The position numbers were made by a program, and so were the translations under genes. The notes under the pieces were generated by a model. That model was not told the origin of the DNA. It made no database searches and saw nothing but the letters and a program-made list of their open reading frames with translations. From Euryodendron excelsum (Eukaryota > Streptophyta > Magnoliopsida > Ericales > Pentaphylacaceae), in NCBI GenBank assembly GCA_033060915.1, contig CM065379.1, positions 29,377,318-29,441,317 on the forward strand: a DNA stretch of 64,000 nucleotides, given 5' to 3'. Position 1 is the first letter of the stretch. Every line of letters begins with the position of its first letter. Below are positions 1 through 11,605 of this stretch, piece by piece.

Positions 1-1621
1 AGGTGTTTAGTAATATTTTTGAAAGAGTTACCCAATTGGAGGAAGAGGTTGCCAAGGTAGATAAGCTCACAGAGGATGACCCTTGTAGTGCTAAAGCCAA
101 AAGACTCGAAAGAAATCTAGCGAGCAAGCTTTGGAAAGCTTATAGAGAAGCTGAAAGCTTTCATAGGCAAAAGTCTAGAATGCTATGCCTACAAAAGGGG
201 GATGCAAATTCTAGTTTCTTCCATGCTTAAGCAAACAGAAGATTTAGGAAGAACTAAATTGGTTTTGTTCTTAAAAATAATGTTTTATTTTCAAATCTCA
301 ACTGCATTAAAGAAGAGGCATATGCTTACTTTAAAAGTATCTTCTCAGAGGAAATTCAAGCAAGACCTTTCTTGGATGTTGTAGGCTCAGAAAAGCTTAG
401 CCTGGAGAGCGGGGATATGCTGGTTGGAAAGTTCAGTGAAGAGGAGGTCTTTCAAGCTCTTTGTAGCTGTAAAGGTGGAAAGGCCCCATGTCCAGATGGC
501 TTCAATTTCAACTGCGTCAAGAAATTTTGGTATCTTCTCAAGCCAGAGGTAATAGCCTTCCTCCATGAATTTCAATCAAATGGTAAGTCAACAGAATGCC
601 TCAATTCTTCCTTCATTGCCTTTGGTACCTAAAGTAGAAAGCCCTGAATCTTTTAACCATTACAGGCCTATTAGCTTAATAGGCTCCATTTATAAACTAC
701 TTGCTAAGTGCTTAGCTAACAAACTTAAGCTGGTTATGAAGGAAGTAATTAGTGATTCTCAAAATGCCTTCATCAAATGGAGGAACATTTCATATGGGAT
801 TTTAATTGCCAGTGAAGTGCTTCATGAGTGGAAGATCAAAAAGTTTAAAGGAATTGCCCTGTAACTAGATTTTGAAAAAGCCTTTGACACATTAAACTAG
901 AGTTTCCTATTCATGATGATGGGGAAAATGGGATTTAGTAGCAAGTGGTGCAACTGGATTAGAGAATGCCTATCTACTGCTAGAGTATCTATTTTGGTCA
1001 ATGTCTCCCCAATAAGGGAATTCAAGGTGGAGAGAGGTATTAGAAAAGGGAATCCCCTCTCCCCTTCTCTCTTTATCATTATTTTAGAAGGGCTCAACAC
1101 ACTGCTCACCAGGGCTTCCCAACTTAACATGTTTAATGGGGTCAAAATAGGGAAGGATGAAGTCACAATTTTCCAACTGCAATATGCTAATGACATTATT
1201 TGGTTCAATGCAGCAAGTCTTGATGAATTTAAGAACCTAACAAGAATCCTCATGTGCTTTGAGTTACTGTCTGGCCTTAAAATCAACTTCTCCAAAAGTT
1301 GTGCCTATGGCGTGGAGTTGAGAAACTCTTTTTAAGAATAGTTGCGGATTTGTTTAGATACAAAATAGGGAAGATACATGTTGCTTGTCTTGGTTTGCCA
1401 GTAGGTTCCAATCAGAGATACATGAAAGATTAGAAGGGAGTTATTGACAAGTTTAAATTTAAGCTTTCTAGTTGGAAAAGATCTCAACTCTCGATTGGAG
1501 GCAGAATTGTTTTACTTAAGTCAACACTTGCCAACCTCCCCTTCTATTTCCTATACTTTTCAAGATGCCAGTAAAGGTTAGAGTGTTGTTGGATAAGCTC
1601 ATGAGAAGCTTCTTATGGGGA
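1..1621 (+). pseudogene. LINE ORF2 relic, 5' segment (linker and reverse transcriptase)
   Basis: Degenerate reverse transcriptase of a plant L1-type non-LTR retrotransposon; the window opens inside it. Translation gives the charged linker before the RT domain (KSRMLCLQKGDANSSFFHA near 175-228), then GKAPCPDGFN (about 478-507), HYRPISLIGSIYKLLAK (about 658-708), LDFEKAFDTLN (about 865-897), GIRKGNPLSPSLF (about 1036-1074) and the catalytic box as QYANDIIWF (about 1180-1206). The family normally has YADD, so one catalytic aspartate is now asparagine. Breaks include stops near 229 and 256, a frame change near 600, and stops at about 862 and 898. The reading frame runs into FLWG at 1621, where LTR G interrupts it; it resumes at 34159. 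The N-terminal endonuclease would lie left of the window. Family assignment is firm; the gene is dead. Confidence 0.93.
1617..1621. repeat. Target-site duplication of solo LTR G (left copy)
   Basis: GGGGA lies directly before the LTR start and GGGGT directly after its end at 34159-34163, four of five bases matching. Removing everything between them plus one copy restores the LINE frame (FLWG followed by DSENKKKMHLVKW). Confidence 0.8.
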
Positions 1622-4486
1622 TGTCATGCCTTGGTTTTTTCCCACTCGAGAATGGTTGAAAAAATGCACGTTACTCTGTCGTTAGAATTCATCCTCCCAG
1701 AAGGACGAGTGCGACTAGGTTTGGATTAAAAATTTATTTGAGTAAGGGCTTTTGGAAGATGATTTGGAGTCACCACCTAACTTGATTAAAGTGAGTTAGG
1801 TCACCTAAAACTAAGCGTAATTTGAAGATTAAACTTAGGATTTTTGAAAAGGTTTTGGAAAACTTCCTTAAGAGAGAGTTTTTGGAGAAAACAAGTTGTT
1901 TGGCAAGCTTTCGAAAGATTTAAGCCCCTTTTTGAAAAAAATGACTCCGTTATTAGTTTCTCAAAACCAATGATCTATGGTTCGGGGGTTGGTTACGTAT
2001 AGGGAAGATGCACTAGGCTATCTCCCTATCCTGCCCTTGTGGTACCTACATGTCTTTCTACTCTAGGTTCACTTATTTAGAGTCTTCTATTAACAAATGT
2101 CCAATACTATCCACTTTGAAAAGAATTTTAGAGAAATGTTTGATATGATACATGACATGCTGCAAGTGCAAGAAAAGGATTTGATTTTGAAAATAAATTT
2201 GAAAAGGGGATTTGAAGTTTGAAAAAGGTTGTAAAAATTGAAAACTTAAAAAGAGGTCATGACCACACCCATGAGGATTGTCTACATATTCTTTATTGGG
2301 AATCAGGTCAGTAGTAGTTCAGACACGGGGTCCGATTGAAAATAGACACTTTGAGGTCTTTGAAAAGTTTGACTTAAAAAGAATTGATTTTAACATTGAC
2401 TAGAAAATTTGAAATTGAACTTTGATTTAAAATGCTTGAATTAAACTTTGAAGTCATCTTGACTTGAATTAGAGTTTGAAAATCACCTTATTTTGGACTT
2501 CAGGTTTCCTAACTTAGGGTTAGGGTTGAACTTAAGTTTTGACATCCCAAGAATTTGGTAACCTAGGGTTTGAAGCATGCAATTGAATTGAAAAGACTTG
2601 ATTTGAACTTGAAAAGTTTGATTTTAAAAAGTTTCGATTTAAGAAAGTTTCGAATTAGGAAAGTTCCACTTTAGGAAAGTTCTATTTTTAGAAAGTTTCG
2701 AATTAGGAAAATCAGATTTAAGAAATATTAGGAAAAAAGTTGATTTGATTTGGAAACACTTGACTTGAAAAGACTTGTAAAGATTTAACTTGATTTGGAA
2801 ATATTTGACTTGGTGAGAATTTGGAAAGCTTAAACTTAGGAAATCTTTGAATTAGGAAGATTTCATTTTAGGAAAGTTTTCATTTTAGGAAAGACTAGAT
2901 TAGAAAGATTTGATTTAGGAAAAGTTTGAATATAGAAATGTTTGAACTTAGAAAGATTTTAATTTGAAATTTGGAAAGTTGGAATTTGGAAAGATTTGAA
3001 AAGTTGAATTTAGAAAGTTGAGTTTGAAAAGGCTTGACCTAGGATTGAGGTAACTTGGTATTTAAGCAATCCTAAGACCTAGGGTTTAAATTTCAATTAA
3101 AAAAGGAAAGTTTTGAATAAGGAAGTTTTGGAATTTAGAAATATTGAAATTAGAAAAGATTTGATTTCTATCTCCTAAAGCAAAAGATTGAATTTGATTT
3201 TCAAAAATAGAAGATTTGATTTAGTTTCCAAAATTAGAAGATTTGATTTGGTTTCCTATTTGGACAAGATTTGATTTGACTTGAAATTGGAAGGCTTTAG
3301 TTTTAGAAATCTTGAATTTGAAAATTTACGACTTGGAAGAAAAAGGATTTTGAAAATCTATGATTTGAGGCAAATAGAAAGTCATGATTTTAATAAAGGA
3401 ATTAGGGTTTCCTAATCATGGATTCTAGAGTTTTGACTTGGACTTCAAGACAATGAGTTTTTGAAAAGTAAATCTTTGAAAAGAGCTTTTTAGGAAGTGG
3501 ATTTTGCAAAAAAAAAAACAACTATTTTGGAAAGGTTTGAATATGGAGTTTTGCAAGTCTCTTAAATATCTCACTTTCCTAAAACGATTCTAACCATGAA
3601 AGGATTAGAACCATTCTAGGATTGTGATTTTGAAAACAATTAGGGCCTGAAAACAAGATTTGGACCTTGATGATCCCATTAAATATAATACTTTCCTAAA
3701 GTAACACTAACCATGGAATGACTAGAATCACTATAGAATTGCGATTTATTGAAAAACAATTTGGGCTTGAACTCAAAATTTAGACTTTGATGGTCACTTT
3801 AAATATAACACTTTCCTAAAACAACCCTAACCATTGAATGGTTAGAATCATCTTAGGGTTGTGGTTTTGAAAACAAGTTTGAAAGAATGAGGTTTTGAGT
3901 GTAAGTTTTGAAGGAGAACTTTGATGTAAGTTTGAAAACAACTTTGAACACAATATTGAATGCAATACATGAATATGACAACCACAATGCAATAGAGTCG
4001 TGAGCATACAAGGTTAGGCTTCACCACATAATCAAGGGAGCTAAACCCACACCGTCTTAGGGGAACTTAAAGAGAATCCCCAAAATGGTGATTCCCTCCA
4101 AGACCTTCTTAAGCATGAATTGGGAGGTCTCTTGTTTTAAGCATGCAAGAAAGGGGGTAGAAGATGACAATTAAAATAGGAGAGAGAAGACAGAGATGGG
4201 AATTGCATAAATTAAATTGAAAACCTACCTTGTCTACTTTTTCTTTGATTGCTTTATTTGCTGCACCTTGAGAGCTTTAAATGCGCATCACTTGATCTTC
4301 AATGGATGATTGGAAGCTTGTATTTGATTGTATAGAGTGTAAAGAGAGTAGGGCTTGTGTGTATGGAGTGTAGGGAAGCTAAGGGTTGAAGGAGGCTTGA
4401 GAGAACTAGGGTTTTGAGGCCTATTTTTAGTGAGGCAACATTTCTGAACTAAGTTTGTAGATCCTCTTTACACAGGGGGTAGTTTG

Positions 4487-4494
4487 TATTTATA
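4487..4494 (-). promoter_or_regulatory. LTR promoter TATA box (G)
   Basis: TATAAATA on the minus strand, in the position conserved in the other LTR copies. A near-palindrome of GGCACCACTAGGAGTGGC type lies just upstream in sense direction (4511-4537). Confidence 0.65.
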
Positions 4495-5085
4495 GGCAAT
4501 TGGAGTGAGGCTTGGCACCACTAGGAGTGGCACCAAGCGCTTTGGGAACCTTTGAGGCGGCAAGAAACAGATCATTTGATCCTTGGGATGCAAGGCAGAA
4601 GATTTGGGTGCATGTCCTAGTGACTACCATACAATTTTTGGCCTGACTCCACTAGAAGTGACTTCGAAAAGTCCAAAAATGATTCGGAAGGCCAGAGATG
4701 GACAAGAATCCCCAAAAGAGTGTTACAGAGGTAACTGGATTGACAATGAGAGCTAGTGTGGTTAAAAAGGTGAACATCTTACTAGGGGCAAAATGGTCAT
4801 TTTGCACTGAGTTTACCAGAATGATCTAGAAGGGTACTAGAAGATTGGGAATACTGTTAAAAGTATCCCTAGAAAATAACCGGTTTAATACCAAGAGCCG
4901 GTGTGGTTCTTGGAGGCAATCGGATGCCTAGGGGCAAAATAATTATTTTGACTGGATGGTCTCGAAATTGATCTAAAACTGACTAGAAGGCACTTGAACG
5001 TGTCGGATTATCTTTGAAAAAATCCTAAAAGGGTGGACTTACTGCTCTAAGGTTTTAGGTACTTTCTTAAGAAGCGTACTAGTAG

Positions 5086-5090
5086 GGCTC
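5086..5090. repeat. Target-site duplication of element F (left copy)
   Basis: GGCTC at 5086-5090 is repeated exactly at 33320-33324, directly outside the two outer LTR ends. Joining the flanks gives a continuous family-1 LTR sequence (GGCTCAAGGGGCAGTTTGG), which confirms that F inserted into G. Confidence 0.9.
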
Positions 5091-8000
5091 TGTCGTGCCT
5101 AGATTTTTCACACTCGAGGAATACACGCACAAGCGAGAAAAATACTATGCTCTCTCGTTAGAACTCATCCTCCTAGAAGAATGAGTGCGACTAGGTTTGA
5201 ATTGAAAATTGGTTTGAATAAAGGGCATTTATAAAAGATTTGAAGTCGCCACCTAACTTGGTTAAGGTGAATTAGGTCACCTAAAAATTAAGCATAGTGC
5301 GAAGACTACACTTAGGGTTTTTGAAAACGATTTTGAAAGTACTACCCCAAGAGAGGGGTTTTTAAAAAAACAGTTTGTTTGGCAACCTTGGAAAATATGT
5401 AAGCCCTTTTTTGAAAATAACTCTATTTTGGTCTTTGAAAACAGTGATCCTAGGTTCGGAGGTTGGTTATGTGTAGGGAAGACGCACTAAGCTATCACCC
5501 TACCCCGCCCTTGCAGTACCTACATGTCTATTCACCCTAAATTCACCTATGAGAGTCTTCAACTATCAAAATGTCTAATCATATCCACTTTAGAAAACAA
5601 TTTTGAAAAGAATGATGTATGATACGCAATTGCAAGAGAGAGAGTTGGAAAATAGATTTGCAAAGAGATTTGAAAAAAAATTGATTTGAATTTAGAAAAG
5701 AGATTTGAAAAGATAGATTTGATTTTGAAAGAAAGTTTTGGAGATTGAAAATAGAGATTTAAAAATACAAATTTGGAATTGGAAGTTTGAAATAGATCAT
5801 GTAATTAGAAATTTGAAAAAGAAAAGTTGTGGAAATAGAAGTTTGAAAAAGATTGTGACCGCACCCATGAGGGTTGCCTACATATCCTTTTGGAGGAATC
5901 AGGTAAGTCGTAGTTAGGACAACAGTTTGATAGAAGATATGATTGGAAGAAAGAGATTTTGATTGGAAGATTTGAAAATATTTGATTTTGGAAAGCTTGG
6001 TTTTAGAAAACCTAAACTTAGGAAAGAAAGGTTTCAGGAAGGACTTGAGATTCAGAAAGATTTGACTCAAATGCTGGACTTGGAAGATTAGGAAAGTTGA
6101 AATTAGGAAAGGTTCAATTTAGGAAAGTTTCGTTTTAGGAAAGTTTCATTTTAGAAAAGTTTTGGTTTAAGAAAGATTCAATTTAGGAAATATTTTGAAT
6201 TAGGAAAGTTTCCGTTTTAAGAAAGTTTTGAAATTGGAAAGTTTTGAATTTGGAATGTTTTGAAATAGGAAAGTTTTGATTTAAGAAAGATTTGAAAGTT
6301 AGAAAGTTTAGAACTTAGAAAATTTCAACTTAAGAAAGTTTTTAATTTGGAAGGATTTGAAATTTAGAAGGTTTGGAAGTTTAGAAAGATTTGAAAAGTT
6401 AGATTTGGAAAGTTAAGATTTGGAAAGGGTGGAATTAGGAAAGGATTTGAATTAGGAAAGATTTAGAAGCTTAATGTTTAAGGAAAAATTTGAAAATTTT
6501 GGGAAACTTATGGTTTAGGAAGGTACTAGATTAGGAAGGAGTTGAATTAGGAAAGATTTAGGTTTGGAAGGATTGAGGTTCCTATTTTCTAAAACAAGGG
6601 ATTGGATTTTGTTTCTAAAAAAAGATGTTTTGATTTTGTTTCCAAAAACGGAGGATTTGATCTAGTTTCCTAAAGGGAAGATTGGATTTGGCTTCCTAAA
6701 GGGGAGATTGAATTTGGCATGAATTTAGAAAGATGGAGTTTTAGAAACCCTAAATTCGAAAAACTATAGTTTTGACATAGAAAAGGGGTTTTAGAAATAT
6801 ATATAGTTTTGATGTAGAAAACAAGAGGTTTTGGAAACTTAGGTTTTGAGGCAAAAATAAGGAATTGGAAACTATGTTTTTGGGGAGGAAAATTAGGGTT
6901 TCCTAATTGTTGGCTCTAGGGCTTAACTTTGGCTCTAAGGAAAAAGTTTTTGGAACGTGAATTTTTAGAAAGGAAGATTTTCGGAAGGAAATCTTAGAGA
7001 GGAGTTTCTAGAAAGAGAGTTTTAAAGAGAGAATTTTTGGAAGAAGATTGTTGGAAAGAGTTTTTAGGAAAGAGATTTTTAGGATGAGTTGTTTAGGAAG
7101 GAAACGTAAGAAGCATTTTTGGAGAGTGAACTTTGAAGAAAGCATTTTTTGAAGGGAGCTTTTGGGAAAGGCTTTTTTGGAAAGAGATTGTTGGAAGGGA
7201 GTTTTTCTAGGAAGGAGACCTAGGGAGCACTTTTAGAAAGTGAATTTCAAGGAGAGTGTTTTGGAAAGGAATTTTTAGGAAGTTTTGAAAAATAGATTTT
7301 TGGAGGGAGTTTTGAGAAGTCAATTTTGGAAAGGAATTTCAAAAAGGAGTTGGAAAGAATTTTTAGAAAGTATGTTGAAAGAGAGGTTTTTAGAAGGAGA
7401 GATTTGAAAAGAAAGTTTTTAGAAAGTATATAAAATATCTAACTTTCCTAAAGCGATTCTAACCATAAGAAGATTAGAACCACTTTAAGATAGTGGTTTT
7501 GAAAACAACAATGTTTTGAAAATATGGACCATATTGGTCACTTTAAATGTAACACTTTCCTAAAGCTACCCTAACCATGGAAAGGCTAGAATCACCTTAG
7601 GATTTTGATTTTGAAAACAAGGTTTGAAAAAGAAGGTTTTGATGCAAGTTTGAAAACAATGTTAATGCAAGTTTTGAAAACGAGTTTGAAAACGAATTTT
7701 GGAAGAATGCAAGATCATGATATGCACAATGTAAAAAGGGTCGTGAACATACAAGGTTAAAGACTTCATCACATAATCAAGGGAGCCGAACCCACGTGGT
7801 CTCCGGTTAGACTAAAAGAAAGCCCTCGACACGGTGACTCTCCAATAGCCTAATCCTTCACATGGACCGGGAATTCCCTTATTTCAAGCATGTAAGAAGG
7901 GGGAAAAGAAGATGGGGGATTAAAATAGAAGAAAACCCAAGTGGGTTAGGAGAGAGAAGAGAGGGGGAAGAATGCGTAAACGTAAATAAGAAGCCTATCT

Positions 8001-8326
8001 TGTGTCTTCTTTATTTTGCTTAGCTTTGCGCACTTTGCTTTGCTTGCCTTACCTCGGTCTTCACTTCATCTTCGTCTTGATCTTCATCTTGATATTCGAG
8101 TGTTTGCCTTGATCTTCAAGAGCTTCAGATTACAACATTTCAAGTCTTCAATAGAGGCTTTGGAGGTTAGTGTATGAGTGCATAGAAGTGTATTTGAGTG
8201 TATAGGAGGCTAGGGTTTGAAAAACCTAAGGAGACTTGGGTTTAGGGAGGCCACGAGCTTTGTATATCAAAAAGTAGGGTTTTTAGACTGAGTTTCCAGA
8301 CCTCTTTCACGCTGGAGGAGGCTCTG

Positions 8327-8334
8327 TATTTATA
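8327..8334 (-). promoter_or_regulatory. LTR promoter TATA box (F 3' LTR)
   Basis: TATAAATA on minus within CTCTATAAATACAGAGCC, the consensus context for family-1 LTRs. The U3/R boundary is expected some 30 bp further along in sense direction. Confidence 0.7.
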
Positions 8335-8370
8335 GAGAATAGAATCATCAGGCGTTAGGGTAAATTTCCT

Positions 8371-8432
8371 CTTGGCGCCACTCCTAGTGGAGCCAAGCCA
8401 GTTTTTGGCTTGGCGCTACTAGTAGTGGTGCT
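8371..8432. repeat. GGCGCC hairpin pair upstream of the LTR TATA
   Basis: Two near-palindromic units of CTTGGCGCCACTNCTAGTGG type are separated by about 10 bp, and the whole can fold on itself. Equivalent clusters sit upstream of the TATA in C (20956-21005), F 5' LTR (31541-31606), H (51981-52086) and I (60452-60512). Confidence 0.6.
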
Positions 8433-8639
8433 AATAACTTAGGAAATTTCATTAAATCGGCAAGCAACGTATTTTTGGAAGATTTGGGCATCTGTGCTAG
8501 TGACTACCATGCAATTTAGCCTGACTTCACTAGGAATGACTCTGGAAAGCCTGGGAAGGACTTAAGGGACCGGGAAGGGCCCGGAAAGCCGAAAAAGGAA
8601 AGAAACCCTTAGAATAGAGTCTCGGAGGTAATGGACTTG

Positions 8640-9180
8640 AAAAAGGATGACAAGATTTGTCGGAAGGGTTGACCGGGCCATTATGGGCAAAACGGTCAAC
8701 TGAATCGAAAAGCTGCCGGGACGGATTCAGAATGTACCGGAAGAAGACTCAAGATTTAGAAACATTATTTAGAATATTCCCAAAGGCTACCGGCTTGATA
8801 ACCAAAGCCGGTATGGTCGGAAAAGGCAACCGGCCCACTAGGGACAAAACGGTAATTTTACACCAGGTTTACCGGAACTGACTTGAAATGATCTAGAAAG
8901 ATAAAGAAAGGTTGGGAATACTATAAGAAGCATTGTCAGGAGATTACCGGTTTGATATCCAGAGCCGGTGTGATCAGAAAAAGGCGACCGGCCAACCAGG
9001 GGTAAAACGGTCATTTTACACCGGCTTTGTCGGAACTGACTCGGAATGATCTAGAAAGATAAAAGAAGGTCAAGAATAGTATAAAAAGCATTCTCGGGAG
9101 GTTACCGGTTTGATACCCAAAGCCGGTGTGGTCCCGGGGGCATTCGGATGCCTAGGGGCAAAATGATCATCTTGACTGAA
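8640..9180. repeat. Tandem repeat of about 157 bp, three units (F 3' LTR)
   Basis: Units are marked by ACCGG(C/T)TTGATA(A/C)CC followed by AGAGCCGGTGTGG at about 8790, 8946 and 9104, and by a block resembling CTAGGGGCAAAACGGTCATTTT. The same array has three units in C, F 5' LTR, H and I, two in E and one in G. Confidence 0.75.
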
Positions 9181-9829
9181 AAGCCTCAGAATTGGCCCAA
9201 AACTGACTAGAAGGCACCTAATCATGACGGATCATCTCTAAGACGATTTTGGAAGGGTGGACTTATCATTTTGAGGACTTAGGTGTGTTCTCGAGAAAAG
9301 TACCGAAAAATGGCCCTAGGGGCAGTTTGGTCATTTTTCACCGAAGTGGACTAGCAGGCACTGGTGTTGACCTGGGTTTGAGTGTTTCTGCCACTCTGAC
9401 GGCAGTCTCGTGATACAGGGATTTGTTGGCAATTCCCTATATCGACCTGCCTGCGAGTATTTTTGCTTCTCTAATGGTTGCGATGTTTGCGAGCACTTCC
9501 GCTACTCTGACGGTTCGCGATCATTCCTGGGATTGCCTGATCTCAGGAAGCTGCTAAAGGGACTTAGCGCCTGAGAAGTCAACTTTCTCAGAAGGCATGC
9601 CCAAATGGACATTTCTGCATTGGCGAGCTAGCAGGCGCCAAAGGTGGACCGTTATACCATCTAGGGGACTTGGGGTCTCGTCTTGGTTGACAGGTTTAAA
9701 GGGACTTACCGTTCTGAAGAAACTTGGCTGGACAACGTGCCGAATTGGATAGACTTACCGTCTCGAGGAATCAGCTTTCTCGAGAGAGGGATTGGAATTG
9801 GAATTGGAAAAGAAACTGAAAAAGAGTTG

Positions 9830-10065
9830 GAAAGGGGACTTACCGTCTTCGGAAAGACGTGCCTATTTTAATTAGAAAGGGGACTTACCATCTTTAGAAA
9901 AACGCTTCTAATGGAATTGGAAAGGGGACTTACCGTCTTCGGAAAGACGCGCTTAATGTGGAATTGGAAAGGGGACTTACCGTCTTCAGAAAGATGGGTC
10001 TGATTTGAAATTGGAAAGGAGACTTACTGTCTCTGGAAAGACGTGCCTGATTTGGAATTGGAAAG
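9830..10065. repeat. Tandem repeat of about 46 bp (F 3' LTR)
   Basis: GGGGACTTACCGTCTTC recurs at about 9834, 9879, 9924, 9971 and 10018, with AAAGACG and GCCTGATTTGGAATTGG between. It is a minisatellite near the LTR 5' end; related LTRs have other copy numbers or a longer unit. Confidence 0.75.
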
Positions 10066-10248
10066 GACAATGCCCCTAAGGGCATTTTGTTTATTTTGCC
10101 TCTATTTGGGCTTGGTGGGCCCGCGAAGCGATGAATAGACGGGATTAGACTTAAAGAGTTGATTTCAATTAGAATACGTCCATATTGACTTGAGTACATG
10201 TCGGGACGGACCGTAGACTGCTGAGCGGTAAAAAATGGGGTGCTTACA

Positions 10249-10266
10249 GCTGCCCCTTTTTTTCTG
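10249..10266 (-). promoter_or_regulatory. Polypurine tract of element F
   Basis: On minus the sequence before the 3' LTR reads CAGAAAAAAAGGGGCAGC directly followed by TGTAAGCACC. A purine run touching the LTR start is where plus-strand DNA synthesis is primed in LTR retrotransposons. It marks 5091-10248 as the 3' LTR. Confidence 0.8.
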
Positions 10267-10710
10267 TTTTAGCTTGTCAAAGACAGAAAACGATATAATA
10301 AGAGTTCCATGTTGACCGTGAGGCAATCAGAGGGATGGACTTTTGGAATTTTTCAACAATGGGGGTTCGAAAATGGATATTGGGCCCAGAAGGCCTTCGA
10401 GAACGAGTTTTGGTGGGAAAAAGGCAAAGTGCCCAAAATTTGGAAACTGGCACCATTAGGAGTAGCGCCTTTGGTAGAAAAGGCTTTGCGCCTCGACTAG
10501 TGGCGCTAGGCTTAGAAATAAAACCAGAAACATTCTGGTTCGAATACTTGCAACATTTGAAGAATTTTTCGAAAAGTTGAGAGTGTTTGTGGGGAAACTG
10601 ACTTGAACCTTGAAGGAGCACTTCTTAGAGACCATGAGTGATTGCCAAAAGGAGACCACGTCGCCGGAAAAGTAGCCGGAAAAGAAGATTTCGCCGGAGA
10701 ACTCCAAAAA
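10267..10710 (+). other. Presumed leader exon region of the antisense PMD gene (F)
   Basis: Internal sequence between the PPT and a plausible 5' splice site (GTGAGT at 10711). It matches J at 48258-48702. It contains GATATAATAAG at about 10290, a possible TATA, and a GGCACCATTAGGAGTAGCGCC-like hairpin cluster (about 10448-10512) resembling those upstream of the LTR promoters. Short ORFs on both strands are not conserved in J. Promoter and leader roles are inferred from position only. Confidence 0.4.
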
Positions 10711-11605
10711 GTGAGTTTTCAAATTTTTGTTGATTTTGATGTGTAGAACTTCGTTTGAATTATGCGAACAATGGAATTTGATGTTTTGATATGTTTTGAA
10801 CACTATTGTGATGTTATTTTTGCATTTTAGAGCTTGTTTGGTTGAATTTGAGTGATTTTACGTGATTATGCGAAGAGGGTTTTCTGTAAGAATTGGGGGT
10901 TTGTTCCTACATGTTTGGGCATTGGGTTTTCTGGCTAGATTTTTATGTCATGTGCCTTAGAAAAATGTGTTTAACAACCGTGTGGAGTTTCGTGATTTTT
11001 TGAAAACTTTGTGAATTTTTTATTTTTTGAAAAATAGAAAAATACTTAGAAAATTAGAAAAATTAAGAAAATTGAAGAAATTGATGAAATTTTTAGAGTT
11101 TAAAATTTTGAAAAATGTAGGAATATTTTTAAAAAACATTTGAAATGATTTTGAGAAATTTTAGGATAACTTTGAAAACCATTGATTTATTAGAAAAATA
11201 AAATATGTGTTTTGAAATTTTTTTTTTAAAAAAATAAATTAAAAATTTATAGGGGTGCTAATGTTATGTGATTGTAACATTGTGAAGTGCACGGTTTATA
11301 TTTTGTGTTGATGTCATGGGTGTTGTAGGGAACATTTTTAAACAAAACTCTGTCATAATTCTTAGAAATCCAAGAAAAAGTTGGAAAAAGTTTTAGAAAT
11401 AAAATCTTTTTGAAGAAAAAAGCTGAAAAACCTTTTAGATTTACTTGAAGTTGGAAAAACAAAAGGTGTAGAAATTTCATTTTGACTTATCATTTGAAAT
11501 CTTTTTATTTATTTATTTTTTGTGTTAGTTGTTTATTTTATTTTATTATTATTTGAACTGTATGTATGGTATATTAACACCTCTTATCTTGGCTTACCTT
11601 TTCAG
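10711..11605 (+). other. Presumed intron in the PMD gene leader (F)
   Basis: Begins GTGAGTTTTC and ends CTTACCTTTTCAG, directly before GATGGCAGATG; AT-rich throughout, 895 bp. The J copy has the same borders (GTGAGT at 48703, TTTTTAG ending at 54534); after removing solo LTR H it is about 885 bp. Good border sequences, AT-richness and a start codon immediately after the acceptor support an intron in the 5' leader. Confidence 0.6.

Larger units (their letters stand above)
1622..5090 (-). mobile_element. Solo LTR G (family 1), segment holding its 3' side
   Basis: First part of a giant LTR read on the minus strand; it starts on plus as TGTCATGCC, the complement of the family-1 LTR 3' end. From 1622 it shows the conserved U5-like block also seen at 5091, 17522, 28201, 43732 and 48875, including the complement of GGTGGCGACTCC near 1770. 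Next comes a purine-rich degenerate tract (about 2160-3540, units like AGGAAAGTTT) and a leader with a minus-strand TATA box at 4487-4494. The remainder is at 33325-34158, split off by element F. G totals about 4.3 kb, shorter than its relatives, partly because the roughly 157-bp repeat near 4860-4950 is present once rather than two or three times. No internal region is attached, so it is a solo LTR. Confidence 0.88.
5091..10248 (-). mobile_element. 3' LTR of element F (5158 bp)
   Basis: On plus it opens TGTCGTGCC and closes GGGGTGCTTACA, i.e. TGTAAGCACC...GGCACGACA in sense. In sense order from 10248 it contains: a terminal block with about 46-bp tandem repeats (about 9830-10065), GAGTATTT...CTACTC hairpin-like units (9380-9530), three units of about 157 bp (8640-9180), GGCGCC hairpins (8371-8432), TATA box (8327-8334), a purine-rich degenerate repeat tract (about 6060-7440) and the conserved U5 block (5091-5560). 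Protein-coding-looking stretches inside are repeat artefacts. It abuts the PPT at 10249, which identifies it as the 3' LTR. Confidence 0.92.

Noticed and set aside
897..1295. 132-codon minus-strand frame in the LINE
   Set aside because: Shadow of the reverse transcriptase frame on plus; the plus strand has the recognisable RT motifs.
8657..8881. Recurrent frames starting MSEGLTGPLGAK in several LTRs (also 21226, 31830, 47020, 60334 minus)
   Set aside because: They recur only because they lie in the 157-bp LTR array; lengths and frames vary, and stops occur in G and other units. No known domain.
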